In this document: positions 34,027-43,699 of the stretch, piece after piece | Layout: every line of letters begins with the position of its first letter | Numbering within the stretch: the stretch's first letter is position 1 | Assembly: GCA_009908385.1 (NCBI GenBank) | Contig: JAAAPE010000039.1 | Location: 1 to 43,733 of the forward strand | DNA from: Gammaproteobacteria bacterium | GTDB lineage: Bacteria; Pseudomonadota; Gammaproteobacteria; Xanthomonadales; Wenzhouxiangellaceae | Reading direction: 5' to 3' | DNA: 43,733 nucleotides | Position numbers and translations under genes: made by a program | The notes under the pieces: model-generated | Told to the model about the DNA's origin: nothing | The model's database searches: none | Seen by the model: only the letters and a program-made list of their open reading frames with translations

Positions 34027-35442
34027 TCATGCCGTTTGCAGGCGCGCGGCGCGTCGCCGCTGGGCGGAGCCCGGGATTCCGAGTTGTTCGCGGTACTTGG
34101 CCACGGTGCGGCGCGCCAGCTGGATGCCGGTCTCGCCCAGGCGGTCGGCCAGGGCCTGGTCGGACAGCGGCTTGCCCGGTGTCTCTTCGGCGATCAGGCG
34201 CCGCAGCCTGGCCTTGACGGCGGTCGCCGACACCTGGTTTCCGTCGCCGGTATCGATTCCGACCGAGAAAAAGTACTTCAGTTCGAAAGTCCCGCGCGGG
34301 GTGTGGGCGTACTTCTGGGTGGTCGCCCGCGAAACGGTCGATTCGTGGACGCCCACGGTCTCGGCCACCTCGCGCTGCAGCAGGGGGCGCAGTGACGTTT
34401 CCCCCTCGCTGAAGAAGGGGTGCTGGCGCTCGACGATGGTTCGAGTGACCGCCAGCAGGGTCTGGTTGCGCATTTCCAGGCCACTGATCAGCCAGCGCGC
34501 CTCCTGCAGCCGGTCGCTGAGGTACTTCTTCTCTTCTCCCTTCGCCTTTCGCGCCAGGCGCACGTACATGTCGTTGAGCTGGATGCCCGGATCGTTGTCG
34601 GGATTGAGGGTCACGCGCCAGCCGTCCTGGGCCGGATGCACGTAGACGTCGGGCACGATGTAGTTTTCGTCGTCGCTCGAAAAGCGCGAGCAGGGGTGCG
34701 GGTTGCAGCGCCTGATCACGGCCAGGGCGGCCTGGATTTCGTCGTCGCCCACGCCGGTCGCGCGCTTCATCTCACGGTAATCCTGCCGCCCCATCGCGTC
34801 GATGTGATGTTCCACCAGGTGGCAGGCCAGCCCCAGCGAGGGCGTGCTCGACGGCATGGCACGCAACTGGATGAGCAGGCTTTCGCCCACGCTGCGGCTG
34901 GCCACACCCACCGGTTCGAAGTGCTGGATGCGCTCGAGCACGGCCGCCACCTCCTCGTGGCTGACCAGGTGCTCCGGCGCGAGCGACGCTCTCAGGGTGG
35001 GCATGTCGTCGTGCAGGTAGCCGTCCTCGTCGAGGGCGTAGATGATGGCTCGCGCGATCGCCTCGTCGGTTTCGCTGAAGCCCGACAGGTTCACCTGCCA
35101 GAGCAGGTGCTGCTGCAGGGATTCGTCGGCGCGGTCGCTGACGAAGTCGTCGTAGTTCGGCCCCGGCCCGGAGGTGACCGAGTAGCCCTCCGGCAGATCG
35201 TCGAAGCCGTAATCCTCGCCGAATTCGACGTCGACGTCGAAGTCCTCGCCCGATTCGGCGTCGGCGCTGTCGGCCGCGGTCTCCTCGGTGCGCTCGAGCA
35301 GGGGGTTGGTGTCGAGGGCCTCGCGAATCGTCTGCCGCAGCTCCACCCGATTGAGCTGCAGGAGTGCGATGGCCTGCCGCAGCTGCGGCGCCAGCTTGAG
35401 CTTCTGACCCAGCTTGAGCTGGAGGCTTGCACCCTGTTTCAT
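34027..35442 (-). CDS. rpoN: RNA polymerase sigma-54 factor
   Basis: A 471-residue sigma-54. Region I is the Gln/Leu-rich start (LQLKLGQKLKLAPQLRQAIA LLQL), region II is acidic (about 50-90), the core-binding and -12-binding domains occupy the middle, and the RpoN box ARRTVAKYRE is at 443-452. Length is normal. Transcripts from lptB may read in across a 104-base gap that contains a short repeat (35493-35526); the gene may also have its own promoter there. Confidence 0.96.
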   Translation of the reverse strand: MKQGASLQLKLGQKLKLAPQLRQAIALLQLNRVELRQTIREALDTNPLLERTEETAADSADAESGEDFDVDVEFGEDYGFDDLPEGYSVTSGPGPNYDDFVSDRADESLQQHLLWQVNLSGFSETDEAIARAIIYALDEDGYLHDDMPTLRASLAPEHLVSHEEVAAVLERIQHFEPVGVASRSVGESLLIQLRAMPSSTPSLGLACHLVEHHIDAMGRQDYREMKRATGVGDDEIQAALAVIRRCNPHPCSRFSSDDENYIVPDVYVHPAQDGWRVTLNPDNDPGIQLNDMYVRLARKAKGEEKKYLSDRLQEARWLISGLEMRNQTLLAVTRTIVERQHPFFSEGETSLRPLLQREVAETVGVHESTVSRATTQKYAHTPRGTFELKYFFSVGIDTGDGNQVSATAVKARLRRLIAEETPGKPLSDQALADRLGETGIQLARRTVAKYREQLGIPGSAQRRRAARLQTA

Positions 35443-35492
35443 GGAGTCGATTCTACGCCCAACGGCAAGAATCGAGCCAGTTGGGATAAGGC

Positions 35493-35526
35493 AAGCACGA
35501 AATTCGAAACTCCGAAATCCGAAACG
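35493..35526. repeat. Short AT-rich repeat related to the 26131-26462 element
   Basis: Lying between rpoN and lptB, it contains GCACGAA (35495-35501), AAATTCGAA (35500-35508) and AAATCCGAAAC (35515-35525). All three strings occur in the left arm at 26200-26226, in a different order. It appears to be a partial or solo copy of the same repeat family. Confidence 0.7.
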
Positions 35527-35546
35527 GCGTCAGGTTCTGGAACGGC

Positions 35547-36266
35547 TCAGAGCCGGAATTCCCGCCCCAGGTAGACGTTGCGGACGTTCTCGTCGGCCAT
35601 GACCTCGTCGGGCTTGCCGTGGATCAGCAGCCGGCCCTCGCTGATGATGTAGGCGCGGTCGCAGATGCCGAGGGTCTCGCGGACGTTGTGGTCGGTGATC
35701 AGGATGCCGATGTCGCGCTGCTTGAGCTGGCGCACGATGTGCTGGATTTCGCCCACCGAGATCGGGTCCACGCCGGCGAAGGGCTCGTCGAGCAGGATAT
35801 AGGCGGGATCGGCCGCCAGCGCCCGGGCGATCTCCACGCGTCGGCGCTCGCCGCCCGACAGGCTGATGCCGGGCTGGTCGGAAAGGTGCGTGACGCTGAA
35901 CTCCTCGAGCAGGCGGTCCAGTTCGCGCCGCCGGGCCGGACGGTCGAGATCGCGGCGAAGTTCGAGCACCCCCAGGATGTTCTCGGCCACCGACAGGCGC
36001 CGGAAGACCGAGGCTTCCTGCGGCAGGTAGCCCAGACCGGCGCGGGCGCGCCGGTTCATGCTGGCGCGCGTGACGTCGAGCTCGTCGAGCATGATGCGCC
36101 CGCTATCGGCCGGAATCAGGCCGACCACCATGTAGAAGCAGGTCGTCTTGCCGGCGCCGTTGGGGCCGAGCAGGCCGACGATTTCCCCGCGGTCGACCTG
36201 CATCGACATGCCGTGCACGACGGCACGGCCCTTGTAGCGCTTGGCCAGGTGCTCGGCGACCAGCAC
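35547..36266 (-). CDS. lptB: LPS export ABC transporter ATP-binding protein LptB
   Basis: A 239-residue cytosolic ATPase of the LptB2FGC complex that powers LPS extraction from the inner membrane. Walker [10 protein letters not shown], the Q-loop region [14 protein letters not shown], the signature [15 protein letters not shown] and Walker [14 protein letters not shown] are all intact, as is the switch His in [10 protein letters not shown]. It begins three bases after the lptA stop. LptF/G are not in the window. Confidence 0.97.
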   Translation of the reverse strand: MLVAEHLAKRYKGRAVVHGMSMQVDRGEIVGLLGPNGAGKTTCFYMVVGLIPADSGRIMLDELDVTRASMNRRARAGLGYLPQEASVFRRLSVAENILGVLELRRDLDRPARRRELDRLLEEFSVTHLSDQPGISLSGGERRRVEIARALAADPAYILLDEPFAGVDPISVGEIQHIVRQLKQRDIGILITDHNVRETLGICDRAYIISEGRLLIHGKPDEVMADENVRNVYLGREFRL

Positions 36267-36269
36267 GGT

Positions 36270-36791
36270 TCAGTCCGGATCCGGCGCGTCGTCGCCGTCG
36301 GAATCGATGGTCTCGGGCTCGATTTCCATACGGATGCCGCCCTGGCCCTCGGTGGCCTGGGTGTCGATGTTGTACACGAGCTGGTCGCCCGAGAAGGAAC
36401 CGCGCTGCTCCTGGATGCGGGCGTCGCCGATCAGGGTGACGGTACGACTGAGCACGTCGTAGACGACTTCGTTGGCCTGCCCTGTGGTTTCGCCGCCGGC
36501 CTCGGTCACTGTGCGCCAGCGCACCGGTGTGCCGAAAAGCTCGATCTGCCTCAGGCCGTCCTCGCCTCGGTAGACGAAGCCCTCGTCGGCCTCGATCTCG
36601 AGTTCGCCGCGCGTGATCCGCACGTTGTCGCGCAGGTGGGTCGCGCCGCGTTCGTTGTCGAACGAGGCGTTTTCGGCTCTGATGCCGACGCGTTCACCCG
36701 TCTGCGCCGCTGCCGCCGTCGCCAGCAGCAGGGCGGCCAGCATCGTCGGGATCGTCCATCGGAGGCGCTTCGAATTCGCCTTGTACACCAT
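36270..36791 (-). CDS. lptA: LPS transport periplasmic protein LptA
   Basis: A 173-residue periplasmic OstA-like protein bridging LptC and LptD. The signal peptide (RWTIPTMLAALLLATAAAA, cleaved before QTGE) is followed by the beta-jellyroll repeats (NERGATHLRDNVRITRGELE, LIGDARIQEQRGSFSGDQL). The tail is acidic (DSDGDDAPDPD). The ATG at 36791 lies 98 bases inside the 3' end of lptC in another frame; a start at 36743 (MLAALLL) would still overlap by 50 bases. Either start gives a usable signal peptide. Confidence 0.93.
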   Translation of the reverse strand: MVYKANSKRLRWTIPTMLAALLLATAAAAQTGERVGIRAENASFDNERGATHLRDNVRITRGELEIEADEGFVYRGEDGLRQIELFGTPVRWRTVTEAGGETTGQANEVVYDVLSRTVTLIGDARIQEQRGSFSGDQLVYNIDTQATEGQGGIRMEIEPETIDSDGDDAPDPD

Positions 36792-37311
36792 CTGTCAGTT
36801 CCAGGATGTTGTTGTCGAGTGTGACGTTCAGACCGCCTGCGCGCAGAAAGTCTCCCGCCAGGGTGATTTCGACGGGGTCGTCGGAAGAGATTGTACGCGC
36901 GCGCCGATCGTATCGCAGTCGCTCCGCGTTGATCTCCAGCTCGCCGCGTTCGTGGCGGTGGATCAGCGAGACGTCGCCTTCGAGCACCAGGATTTCGTCG
37001 TCGCGCAGGATTCGGCCGGCTCGCGCGGAGCCGCGCCAGTCGGCGCCTTCGGGCTCGATGTGGAAATCCGGCGCGTCGAGCCGGGCCACGCGCTCGGCCC
37101 AGACGTGCTCGAGGCGCGGACCGGACAGCAGCAGCTCGACGCGGTCCTCGGCGTCCCGGAAGCGTGCGGAATAGTCGCTCAGCGTGTAGTCGAACTGCGT
37201 GTCGGGCAGGCTGATGTCCGGAGCGGCGCTACGGTCGCTCGGCATCATCCAGCGAATGCCCAGCGCCACGACCAGCGCCAGGCAGGCGATCAGGACGATC
37301 CGCCAGGTCAC
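36694..37311 (-). CDS. lptC: LPS export system protein LptC
   Basis: A 205-residue bitopic inner-membrane protein with one N-terminal helix (IVLIACLALVVALGIRWMM) and a periplasmic jellyroll that hands LPS to LptA. Segments such as LEGDVSLIHR, LRYDRRARTISSDDPVEITL and ILELTDGVQGEFE are typical. The final ~30 residues (EAPPMDDPDDAGRPAAGDGG and on) are acidic and glycine-rich and read through the lptA signal-peptide region in another frame, so they may be an unusual extension. It overlaps kdsC by 4 bases. Confidence 0.92.
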   Translation of the reverse strand: MTWRIVLIACLALVVALGIRWMMPSDRSAAPDISLPDTQFDYTLSDYSARFRDAEDRVELLLSGPRLEHVWAERVARLDAPDFHIEPEGADWRGSARAGRILRDDEILVLEGDVSLIHRHERGELEINAERLRYDRRARTISSDDPVEITLAGDFLRAGGLNVTLDNNILELTDGVQGEFEAPPMDDPDDAGRPAAGDGGSGADG

Positions 37312-37835
37312 TCGAACCGTTCCTGCCAGCCTTCCAGCAGTCCGTGGCCGGCGAGGATGAGCTCGCAGACTTCACGCGCCGCCCCGTGGCCGCCCGGCCG
37401 TTCGGTGACGAAATGCGCGCGCTGGCGGATCCACTCGCTGGCATCCGCCGGTGCGCAGCGCAGCCGGCAGGCGCGCATCGCCGGCCAGTCGACCAGGTCG
37501 TCGCCGGTGTAGGCGCAGTCCTCGCCGCTCAGGCCGGTCTCGGCCAGCAGTTCGGCGAGCGCGCTGGCCTTGTCCTCCCGGCCCTGCACGAGGTGCGTGA
37601 TGCCCAGCTCCCGCTGGCGTCGTTCGACGATGGGCGAGCTGCGTGCCGTGATGATGGCCACGTCGATGCCGTTGGTCATCAGGCCCTTGATGCCGAGCCC
37701 GTCGCGCGTGTGGAACTGCTTGATCTCGTCGCCGGCCGAGGTATAGGCGATGCGCCCGTCGGTCATCACGCCGTCGACGTCGAAGATCGCCAGGCGGACC
37801 GCGCCCGCGCGTTCGAGACGCTCGTGGTCACTCAT
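37308..37835 (-). CDS. kdsC: 3-deoxy-D-manno-octulosonate 8-phosphate phosphatase KdsC
   Basis: A 175-residue HAD-superfamily phosphatase that dephosphorylates Kdo-8-phosphate. The nucleophile motif FDVDGVMTDG gives Asp19 and Asp21; later motifs are AIITARSSPIV, the lysine near GREDKASAL, and YTGDDLVDWPAM. It is a short C0-type HAD without a cap, as expected. ATGA overlaps with kdsD and lptC (4 bases each) indicate one translationally coupled Kdo/LPS unit. Confidence 0.96.
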   Translation of the reverse strand: MSDHERLERAGAVRLAIFDVDGVMTDGRIAYTSAGDEIKQFHTRDGLGIKGLMTNGIDVAIITARSSPIVERRQRELGITHLVQGREDKASALAELLAETGLSGEDCAYTGDDLVDWPAMRACRLRCAPADASEWIRQRAHFVTERPGGHGAAREVCELILAGHGLLEGWQERFE

Positions 37836-38809
37836 ACGACCCCCGCCTGCAGCAGGTCCTGGAAGTTCAGCGCGCCCACCAGGCGGCCTTCATCGTCGGT
37901 GACCAGCACGCCCTGGATTCGGTGGTGCTGCATCATCTCCACCGCGGCGGCGGCCAGCTCCCCGGCGCGGATGGTGCGCGGATCGGCCGTCATGATCGCG
38001 CGCGCCGGCGTCGCCCGCACATCCCGCAGCTCGTCGATGTGCCGCCTCAGGTCGCCGTCGGTGATGATGCCGAGCAGTCCGTCGCCATCGTCCACGACCG
38101 CGCACAGGCCGAGCCGGCTGCGGGTCATCTGCATGATGGCCTCGGCGACCGGTTCGTCGGCCCCGATCGTGGGCAGTTCCTCGCCGGCGTGCATCAGGTC
38201 GCTGATGCGCAACAGCAAGCGTCGGCCCAGGCTGCCGGCCGGATGCGAGCGGGCGAAGTCGTCGGCCGTGAAGCCGCGGGCGTCGAGCAGGGCGATGGCC
38301 AGTGCGTCGCCCAGGGCCAGCTGGGCGGAGGTCGAAGCGGTCGGTGCCAGGCCCAGCGGGCAGGCTTCCCGGTCGACGCTGGTATCGAGGTGGACGTCGG
38401 CGTGCCGGGCCAGGCTGGAGTCCGGATTGCCGGTCATCGCCACCAGGCCCACGCCCAGCCGCTTGAGGCCGGGCAGGAGTCGAAGGACTTCCTCGGTCTC
38501 GCCCGAATTCGACAGCGCGAGCACCGCGTTGTCGGGGCCGATCATGCCCAGGTCGCCGTGGCTGGCCTCGGCCGGGTGCACGAAGAACGCGGGCGTGCCG
38601 GTGGAGGCCAGGGTCGCGGCCAGCTTGTTGGCGATGTGGCCGGACTTGCCCATGCCGGTCACGACCAGATGGCCCCGGCAGTCGAGGATCAGGCGGCAGG
38701 CGTCTACGAAAGCCCGGTCCAGGCGCTTGGCCAGCATGCCGATGGCGGAGGCTTCGGTTTCGAGGACCTCGCGTGCCGTGGCCAGCAGGCGGCTGGGATC
38801 GCTGTTCAT
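37832..38809 (-). CDS. kdsD: Arabinose-5-phosphate isomerase KdsD
   Basis: A 325-residue isomerase making D-arabinose 5-phosphate from ribulose 5-phosphate, the first step towards Kdo. The SIS domain (about 30-185) shows GMGKSGHIANKLAATLASTG and ALSNSGETEEVLRLL; two CBS domains follow (about 205-325; LGIITDGDLRRHID is the second CBS signature). It starts 10 bases after the antiporter stop and overlaps kdsC by 4 bases. Confidence 0.96.
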   Translation of the reverse strand: MNSDPSRLLATAREVLETEASAIGMLAKRLDRAFVDACRLILDCRGHLVVTGMGKSGHIANKLAATLASTGTPAFFVHPAEASHGDLGMIGPDNAVLALSNSGETEEVLRLLPGLKRLGVGLVAMTGNPDSSLARHADVHLDTSVDREACPLGLAPTASTSAQLALGDALAIALLDARGFTADDFARSHPAGSLGRRLLLRISDLMHAGEELPTIGADEPVAEAIMQMTRSRLGLCAVVDDGDGLLGIITDGDLRRHIDELRDVRATPARAIMTADPRTIRAGELAAAAVEMMQHHRIQGVLVTDDEGRLVGALNFQDLLQAGVV

Positions 38810-38819
38810 GCCCGCGATT

Positions 38820-39818
38820 CTACTGCACCAGGGCGGTCGAACGCGCCGCCAGCGCCTCGGTGATGACGAGTGTCTGGTAGCCGAGATAGGCGAGCAGAAG
38901 CAGCGCGGCGGAGGGCCGGTTGATGATGCCCTGCCGACCGCGGCGCCAGGACAGGAGCAGCAGCAGGATGGAGATGGCGAACATCATCAGCGTGTCCCGG
39001 TTGAGCAGAACCGGCTCGATGGTCATCGGATGAATGACCGCGGCGATGCCCAGCACGCCGAGGAGGTTGAACATGTTCGAGCCGAGGATGTTGCCGATGG
39101 CGAGATCGTCTTCGCGCTTGTAGGCCGACGTTGCGGCCGCGGCCAGTTCGGGAAGGCTCGTGCCCAGCGCGACCACGGTCAGCCCGACGACCGCCTCGGT
39201 CACGCCGGCGAGCAGGGCGATGGTCACCGCGCCGTCGACCAGCACCTGGGCACTGAGCGGCAGCAGGACCAGGCCGACCAGCGTCCAGAGCACGGCCGCC
39301 CGCGTCGACATGCTCTCGGGAACCTCTTCGGCCAGCGCGACGCTCATCGGATCGCTGCCGCCGCTCTTGAGTCCGAGGTAGACCATGGCCAGTATCAGCC
39401 CGAACAGCCCGACGAGCAGGACGATGCCGTCGAACCGGCTGAATTCGAGATTCCACATCAGCCCCAGCGTCAGCAGCATGATGATGGCCAGGATCGGCAC
39501 TTCGCGCTTGAGCGTGGCGCTTTCGACGCGCAGCGGATAGATCAGGGCCGTGAGTCCCAGGATCAGGCCGATGTTGGCGATGTTCGAGCCCAGGGCATTG
39601 CCGATCGCCAGCGACGGCTTGCCCGAGAAGGAGGCGACCGCCGAGACGATCATTTCCGGCGCCGACGTGCCGAAGCCCACGATGGTCAGGCCGACCACGA
39701 GCGTCGAGACGCCGAAATTGCGGGCGCAGGCGGAGGCACCGGCCACCAGGCGGTCGGCGGCCCAGATGAGCAGCAGGAAACCGGCGATCAATTGCAGAAG
39801 GGCAATGGTGAGGGTCAT
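38820..39818 (-). CDS. Calcium/sodium antiporter, CaxA/YrbG family
   Basis: A 332-residue inner-membrane cation antiporter with about ten hydrophobic helices. The two inverted alpha-repeat motifs GLTIVGFGTSAPEMIVS (about 44-60) and GLTVVALGTSLPELAAA (about 210) carry the ion-binding acidic residues, with GNALGSNIANIGLIL and GNILGSNMFNLLGVL as their partners. A yrbG-type gene upstream of kdsD is the conserved E. coli order too. It opens the minus-strand cluster and is divergent from ibaG. Confidence 0.93.
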   Translation of the reverse strand: MTLTIALLQLIAGFLLLIWAADRLVAGASACARNFGVSTLVVGLTIVGFGTSAPEMIVSAVASFSGKPSLAIGNALGSNIANIGLILGLTALIYPLRVESATLKREVPILAIIMLLTLGLMWNLEFSRFDGIVLLVGLFGLILAMVYLGLKSGGSDPMSVALAEEVPESMSTRAAVLWTLVGLVLLPLSAQVLVDGAVTIALLAGVTEAVVGLTVVALGTSLPELAAAATSAYKREDDLAIGNILGSNMFNLLGVLGIAAVIHPMTIEPVLLNRDTLMMFAISILLLLLSWRRGRQGIINRPSAALLLLAYLGYQTLVITEALAARSTALVQ

Positions 39819-39920
39819 GCGCAGTCCTGAGTAACCGGGATGAATCCTTCGGCTATGGGTTAAACTTCCTGATTGGCCCGCACGGGCGTCCGGCCGCCGG
39901 CTGACTCCCCCGAAACGATC

Positions 39921-41430
<1,510 letters not shown>

Positions 41431-41449
41431 CCAGGCCGCGGTCCTCGCC

Positions 41450-42781
41450 TCAGCCCGGCCCCGTCTCCAGGCGCCGGCCCGGCACCTGGCCGGTCAGCAG
41501 GCCCTCGCGCCAGACCAGTTTGCCGTTGATCCAGGTGGCGGTGACCGTGGCCGGCAGCTTGCGGCCGGCGAACGGCGTCCAGCCGCACTGCGAGAGCAGC
41601 GCCTGCTTGCCGACCTCGCAACGCCGCCCCGCATCGAGCAGGACCAGGTCGGCCCAGAAGCCTTCCCGCGCGAATCCCCTCTCGGCCAGTCCGAAGCGGC
41701 GCGCCGGATTGTGGGCGATCTTCTCGACCAGCTTTTCGGGGGCGAGCATGCGCGCGGCCACGAGCGACCAGGCCACGGGCAGCGCGAACTGCACCACCGG
41801 CATGCCTGCCGCGGCGGCGTTGTAGCGCGGACCCTTTTCCCGCAGCAGGTGCGGCGCATGGCCCGAGGCGATGATGTCGATCCGGTTGTCGGCCAGGGCG
41901 CGGCGCAGCGCCCGGCGGTCGGTCGCGGTCTGGATGGCCGGATCGGTCTTGAGCAGATGGCCGAGCGTGTCGTAGTCGGCGTCCATGAAGTACAGGTGGG
42001 GCAGGCACACGCTGGCGCTTAGGCGCTTGTCCCGCAGGTCGCCGGCATCCAGCGCCTCGGTTTCCTCCAGGGTGCTGATGCCGGCCACGTGCACGACCCG
42101 CTCCTGGGCCAGCGGGCGCGCGAGCTCGAGCGCCGCCCGGGCGGCTTCCCGGGAGTGGATTTCGGCGTGTATCGAGGCCGGCAGCTCCCCGTCGTGCCGG
42201 GCCAGGGCCTGCGTCCGGTTGCCCGCCACGATTGAATTGCTTTCGCCGTGCAGCGTCACGGGCAGGCTGGTGGCGGCCACGAGCTCGGTCAGGCGCTCGG
42301 GGTCGTCGACGACGTCGTCGCGGCCGTGGCCGCCGACACAGACGCAGAGCCCGCCGGCCTCCCCGGCCGTGATCGAACGGACCTCTTCGAAATTGCCGGC
42401 CGACGCGCCGAGGTAGAAGCTGTAATTGGTGGTGGACCGTCCCTGCGCCCGGCTGAACTTGTCGGCCAGCGCACGCCTGGAGGTGGTGGCCGGGAGGGTG
42501 TCGGGGAGGTCGAGGAAGCTCGTGATCCCGCCGGCCGCGGCGGCGCGCGATTCGGAGGCGATGTTGCCCTTGCGCGTCAGGCCGGGCTCGCGGAAATGCA
42601 CCCAGCTGTCGATCATGCCCGGCAGCAAATAACGCCCGCGAGCGTCCACGACCGTCTCGCGTGGCCGTGCGCTCAGTTCGCCATCAATCCGGTCGATCCG
42701 CCCCCGTTCAATCCGGACATCCGTCTCGGTTGTTTCCCCATCACTGACCAGCCGGGCGTTGGTGATCAGCCAGCGGCTCAT
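41450..42781 (-). CDS. Dihydroorotase-like amidohydrolase with degenerate metal site
   Basis: A 443-residue amidohydrolase-fold protein whose whole length aligns by eye with class I dihydroorotases ([42 protein letters not shown]-like end). However, most metal ligands are altered: the HxH pair reads Trp60-Val-His62, the carbamylated Lys position in GIKVF-like sequence is Cys146 (GGLCVCVG), the third His region reads HVAGIST with Gly234, and the catalytic Asp of xDHAPH is Gly307 (ASGHAPH). Only His62 and His178 (LHGES) remain. It is probably inactive as a dihydroorotase. The open frame extends to 43102, but ATG 42781 overlaps the yidD stop by 4 bases. Confidence 0.88.
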   Translation of the reverse strand: MSRWLITNARLVSDGETTETDVRIERGRIDRIDGELSARPRETVVDARGRYLLPGMIDSWVHFREPGLTRKGNIASESRAAAAGGITSFLDLPDTLPATTSRRALADKFSRAQGRSTTNYSFYLGASAGNFEEVRSITAGEAGGLCVCVGGHGRDDVVDDPERLTELVAATSLPVTLHGESNSIVAGNRTQALARHDGELPASIHAEIHSREAARAALELARPLAQERVVHVAGISTLEETEALDAGDLRDKRLSASVCLPHLYFMDADYDTLGHLLKTDPAIQTATDRRALRRALADNRIDIIASGHAPHLLREKGPRYNAAAAGMPVVQFALPVAWSLVAARMLAPEKLVEKIAHNPARRFGLAERGFAREGFWADLVLLDAGRRCEVGKQALLSQCGWTPFAGRKLPATVTATWINGKLVWREGLLTGQVPGRRLETGPG

Positions 42782-43011
42782 CTCACCTCTTCGTCCTCGT
42801 AGCCGGGTACCGGATCCTTGCCCCCGGGGCAGAAAGGATGGCAGCGCAGGAGCCGCTTGATCGCCAGCCAGCTTCCTCGCCATGGGCCGTACAGCTCGAT
42901 TGCCTGCATCGCGTAAATCGAGCAGGTGGGCTCGAACCGGCACTGGCCGCCGATCCAGGGTGACAGCACGTAGCGGTAGGCCCGGATCAGGGCGAGCAAA
43001 AAAGTCTGCAT
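42778..43011 (-). CDS. yidD: Membrane protein insertion efficiency factor YidD
   Basis: A 77-residue YidD, which associates with the inner membrane and assists YidC-dependent insertion. The signature [19 protein letters not shown] and the end [12 protein letters not shown] are complete, with the conserved cysteines. Usually yidD sits between rnpA and yidC near the origin; here it is coupled by a 4-base overlap to the dihydroorotase-like gene and divergent from dksA. Confidence 0.96.
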   Translation of the reverse strand: MQTFLLALIRAYRYVLSPWIGGQCRFEPTCSIYAMQAIELYGPWRGSWLAIKRLLRCHPFCPGGKDPVPGYEDEEVR

Positions 43012-43018
43012 GTGGGGG

Positions 43019-43049
43019 TTGCCCGGAATTCGGTCCTAGGATATATAAT
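43019..43049 (+). promoter_or_regulatory. Candidate sigma-70 promoter of dksA
   Basis: TTGCCC (43019-43024) precedes overlapping -10 candidates TATATA (43042-43047, spacer 17) and TATAAT (43044-43049, spacer 19). The AT-rich core stands out in the yidD/dksA divergent gap. Confidence 0.6.
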
Positions 43050-43091
43050 CGGCGGTTTTGCAACAACCTGCCTTGAAGAGGCCGCGAGCTG

Positions 43092-43517
43092 ATGCCCAGC
43101 AAGATTGTCGATTTGCCGAAAGGTTACACGCCTTCCGAGAAAGAAGATTACATGTGCCAGGAGCACCTCGAGTACTTCCGCCGCAAGCTCTTGCAGTGGC
43201 GCGAGGACCTGATCGAGGAGTCTCAGGAGACGATCAACAACCTGCGCGGTGAAGTGCGCGACGTCGGCGACGAAGCCGAGCGCGCCAGCCGCGAGACGGA
43301 AAACAGCCTCGAGCTGCGGACCCGCGATCGCTACCGCAAGCTGCTCAACAAGATCGATCAGGCCCTGGCCCGCGTCGACGACGGTGAGTACGGCTACTGC
43401 GAGGAAACCGGCGAGGAGATCGGCCTGGCCCGCCTCGAGGCGCGCCCGATCGCCACCTTGTGCCTGGATGCCCAGGAGCGCTGGGAGCTCAAGCAGAAGC
43501 AGATGCGGGATCGCTGA
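43092..43517 (+). CDS. dksA: RNA polymerase-binding transcription factor DksA, two-cysteine variant
   Basis: A 141-residue DksA that enters the RNA polymerase secondary channel and works with ppGpp on rRNA and amino-acid promoters. The coiled-coil tip DxxDxA is present (Asp57, Asp60, Ala62) and SLELRTRDRYRKLL follows. In the globular domain only two of the four zinc cysteines remain: Cys103-x2-Thr106 and Cys124-x2-Ala127 instead of two CxxC pairs. The rest of the fold (EIGLARLEARPIATLCLDAQ) is well conserved, so the protein is probably functional without a full zinc site. The ATG at 43092 follows a GAAGAGG-like site. Confidence 0.95.
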   Translation: MPSKIVDLPKGYTPSEKEDYMCQEHLEYFRRKLLQWREDLIEESQETINNLRGEVRDVGDEAERASRETENSLELRTRDRYRKLLNKIDQALARVDDGEYGYCEETGEEIGLARLEARPIATLCLDAQERWELKQKQMRDR

Positions 43518-43553
43518 CCCGCAACGGCATGGCGGTCCGCCCGAGCTCGAAGA

Positions 43554-43577
43554 AGCCCCGCACGGTCGGGGCTTTTT
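43554..43577 (+). terminator. Rho-independent terminator after dksA
   Basis: AGCCCCG (43554-43560) and CGGGGCT (43567-43573) form a 7-bp stem with a six-base loop, followed by TTTT. It lies 37 bases after the dksA stop. Confidence 0.88.
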
Positions 43578-43667
43578 CGTTTCCTCGTTCTTTCGTTTTT
43601 TCGTTCGGCATCCGCGGAGGATTGTGGGCGGCTGCGCCGCGAGGACTATGGGGTTCACGCCACTGTA

Positions 43668-43699
43668 GTCCCGGACGGAGCGCAGCGGAGATCCGGGAC
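43668..43699. repeat. GTCCCGGA palindrome, related to 5495-5514
   Basis: GTCCCGGA (43668-43675) and TCCGGGAC (43692-43699) are perfect inverted arms around CGGAG-CGCAG-CGGAG. The same TCCCGGA/TCCGGGA arms occur at 5495-5514. Between the dksA terminator and the window end I see no gene, only this element and a TTTCGTT-rich tract (43573-43607). Confidence 0.8.

Noticed and set aside
39819-39920. Divergent promoters between the antiporter gene and ibaG
   Set aside because: Some AT-rich hexamers are present, but none with a convincing -35/-10 pair on either strand.
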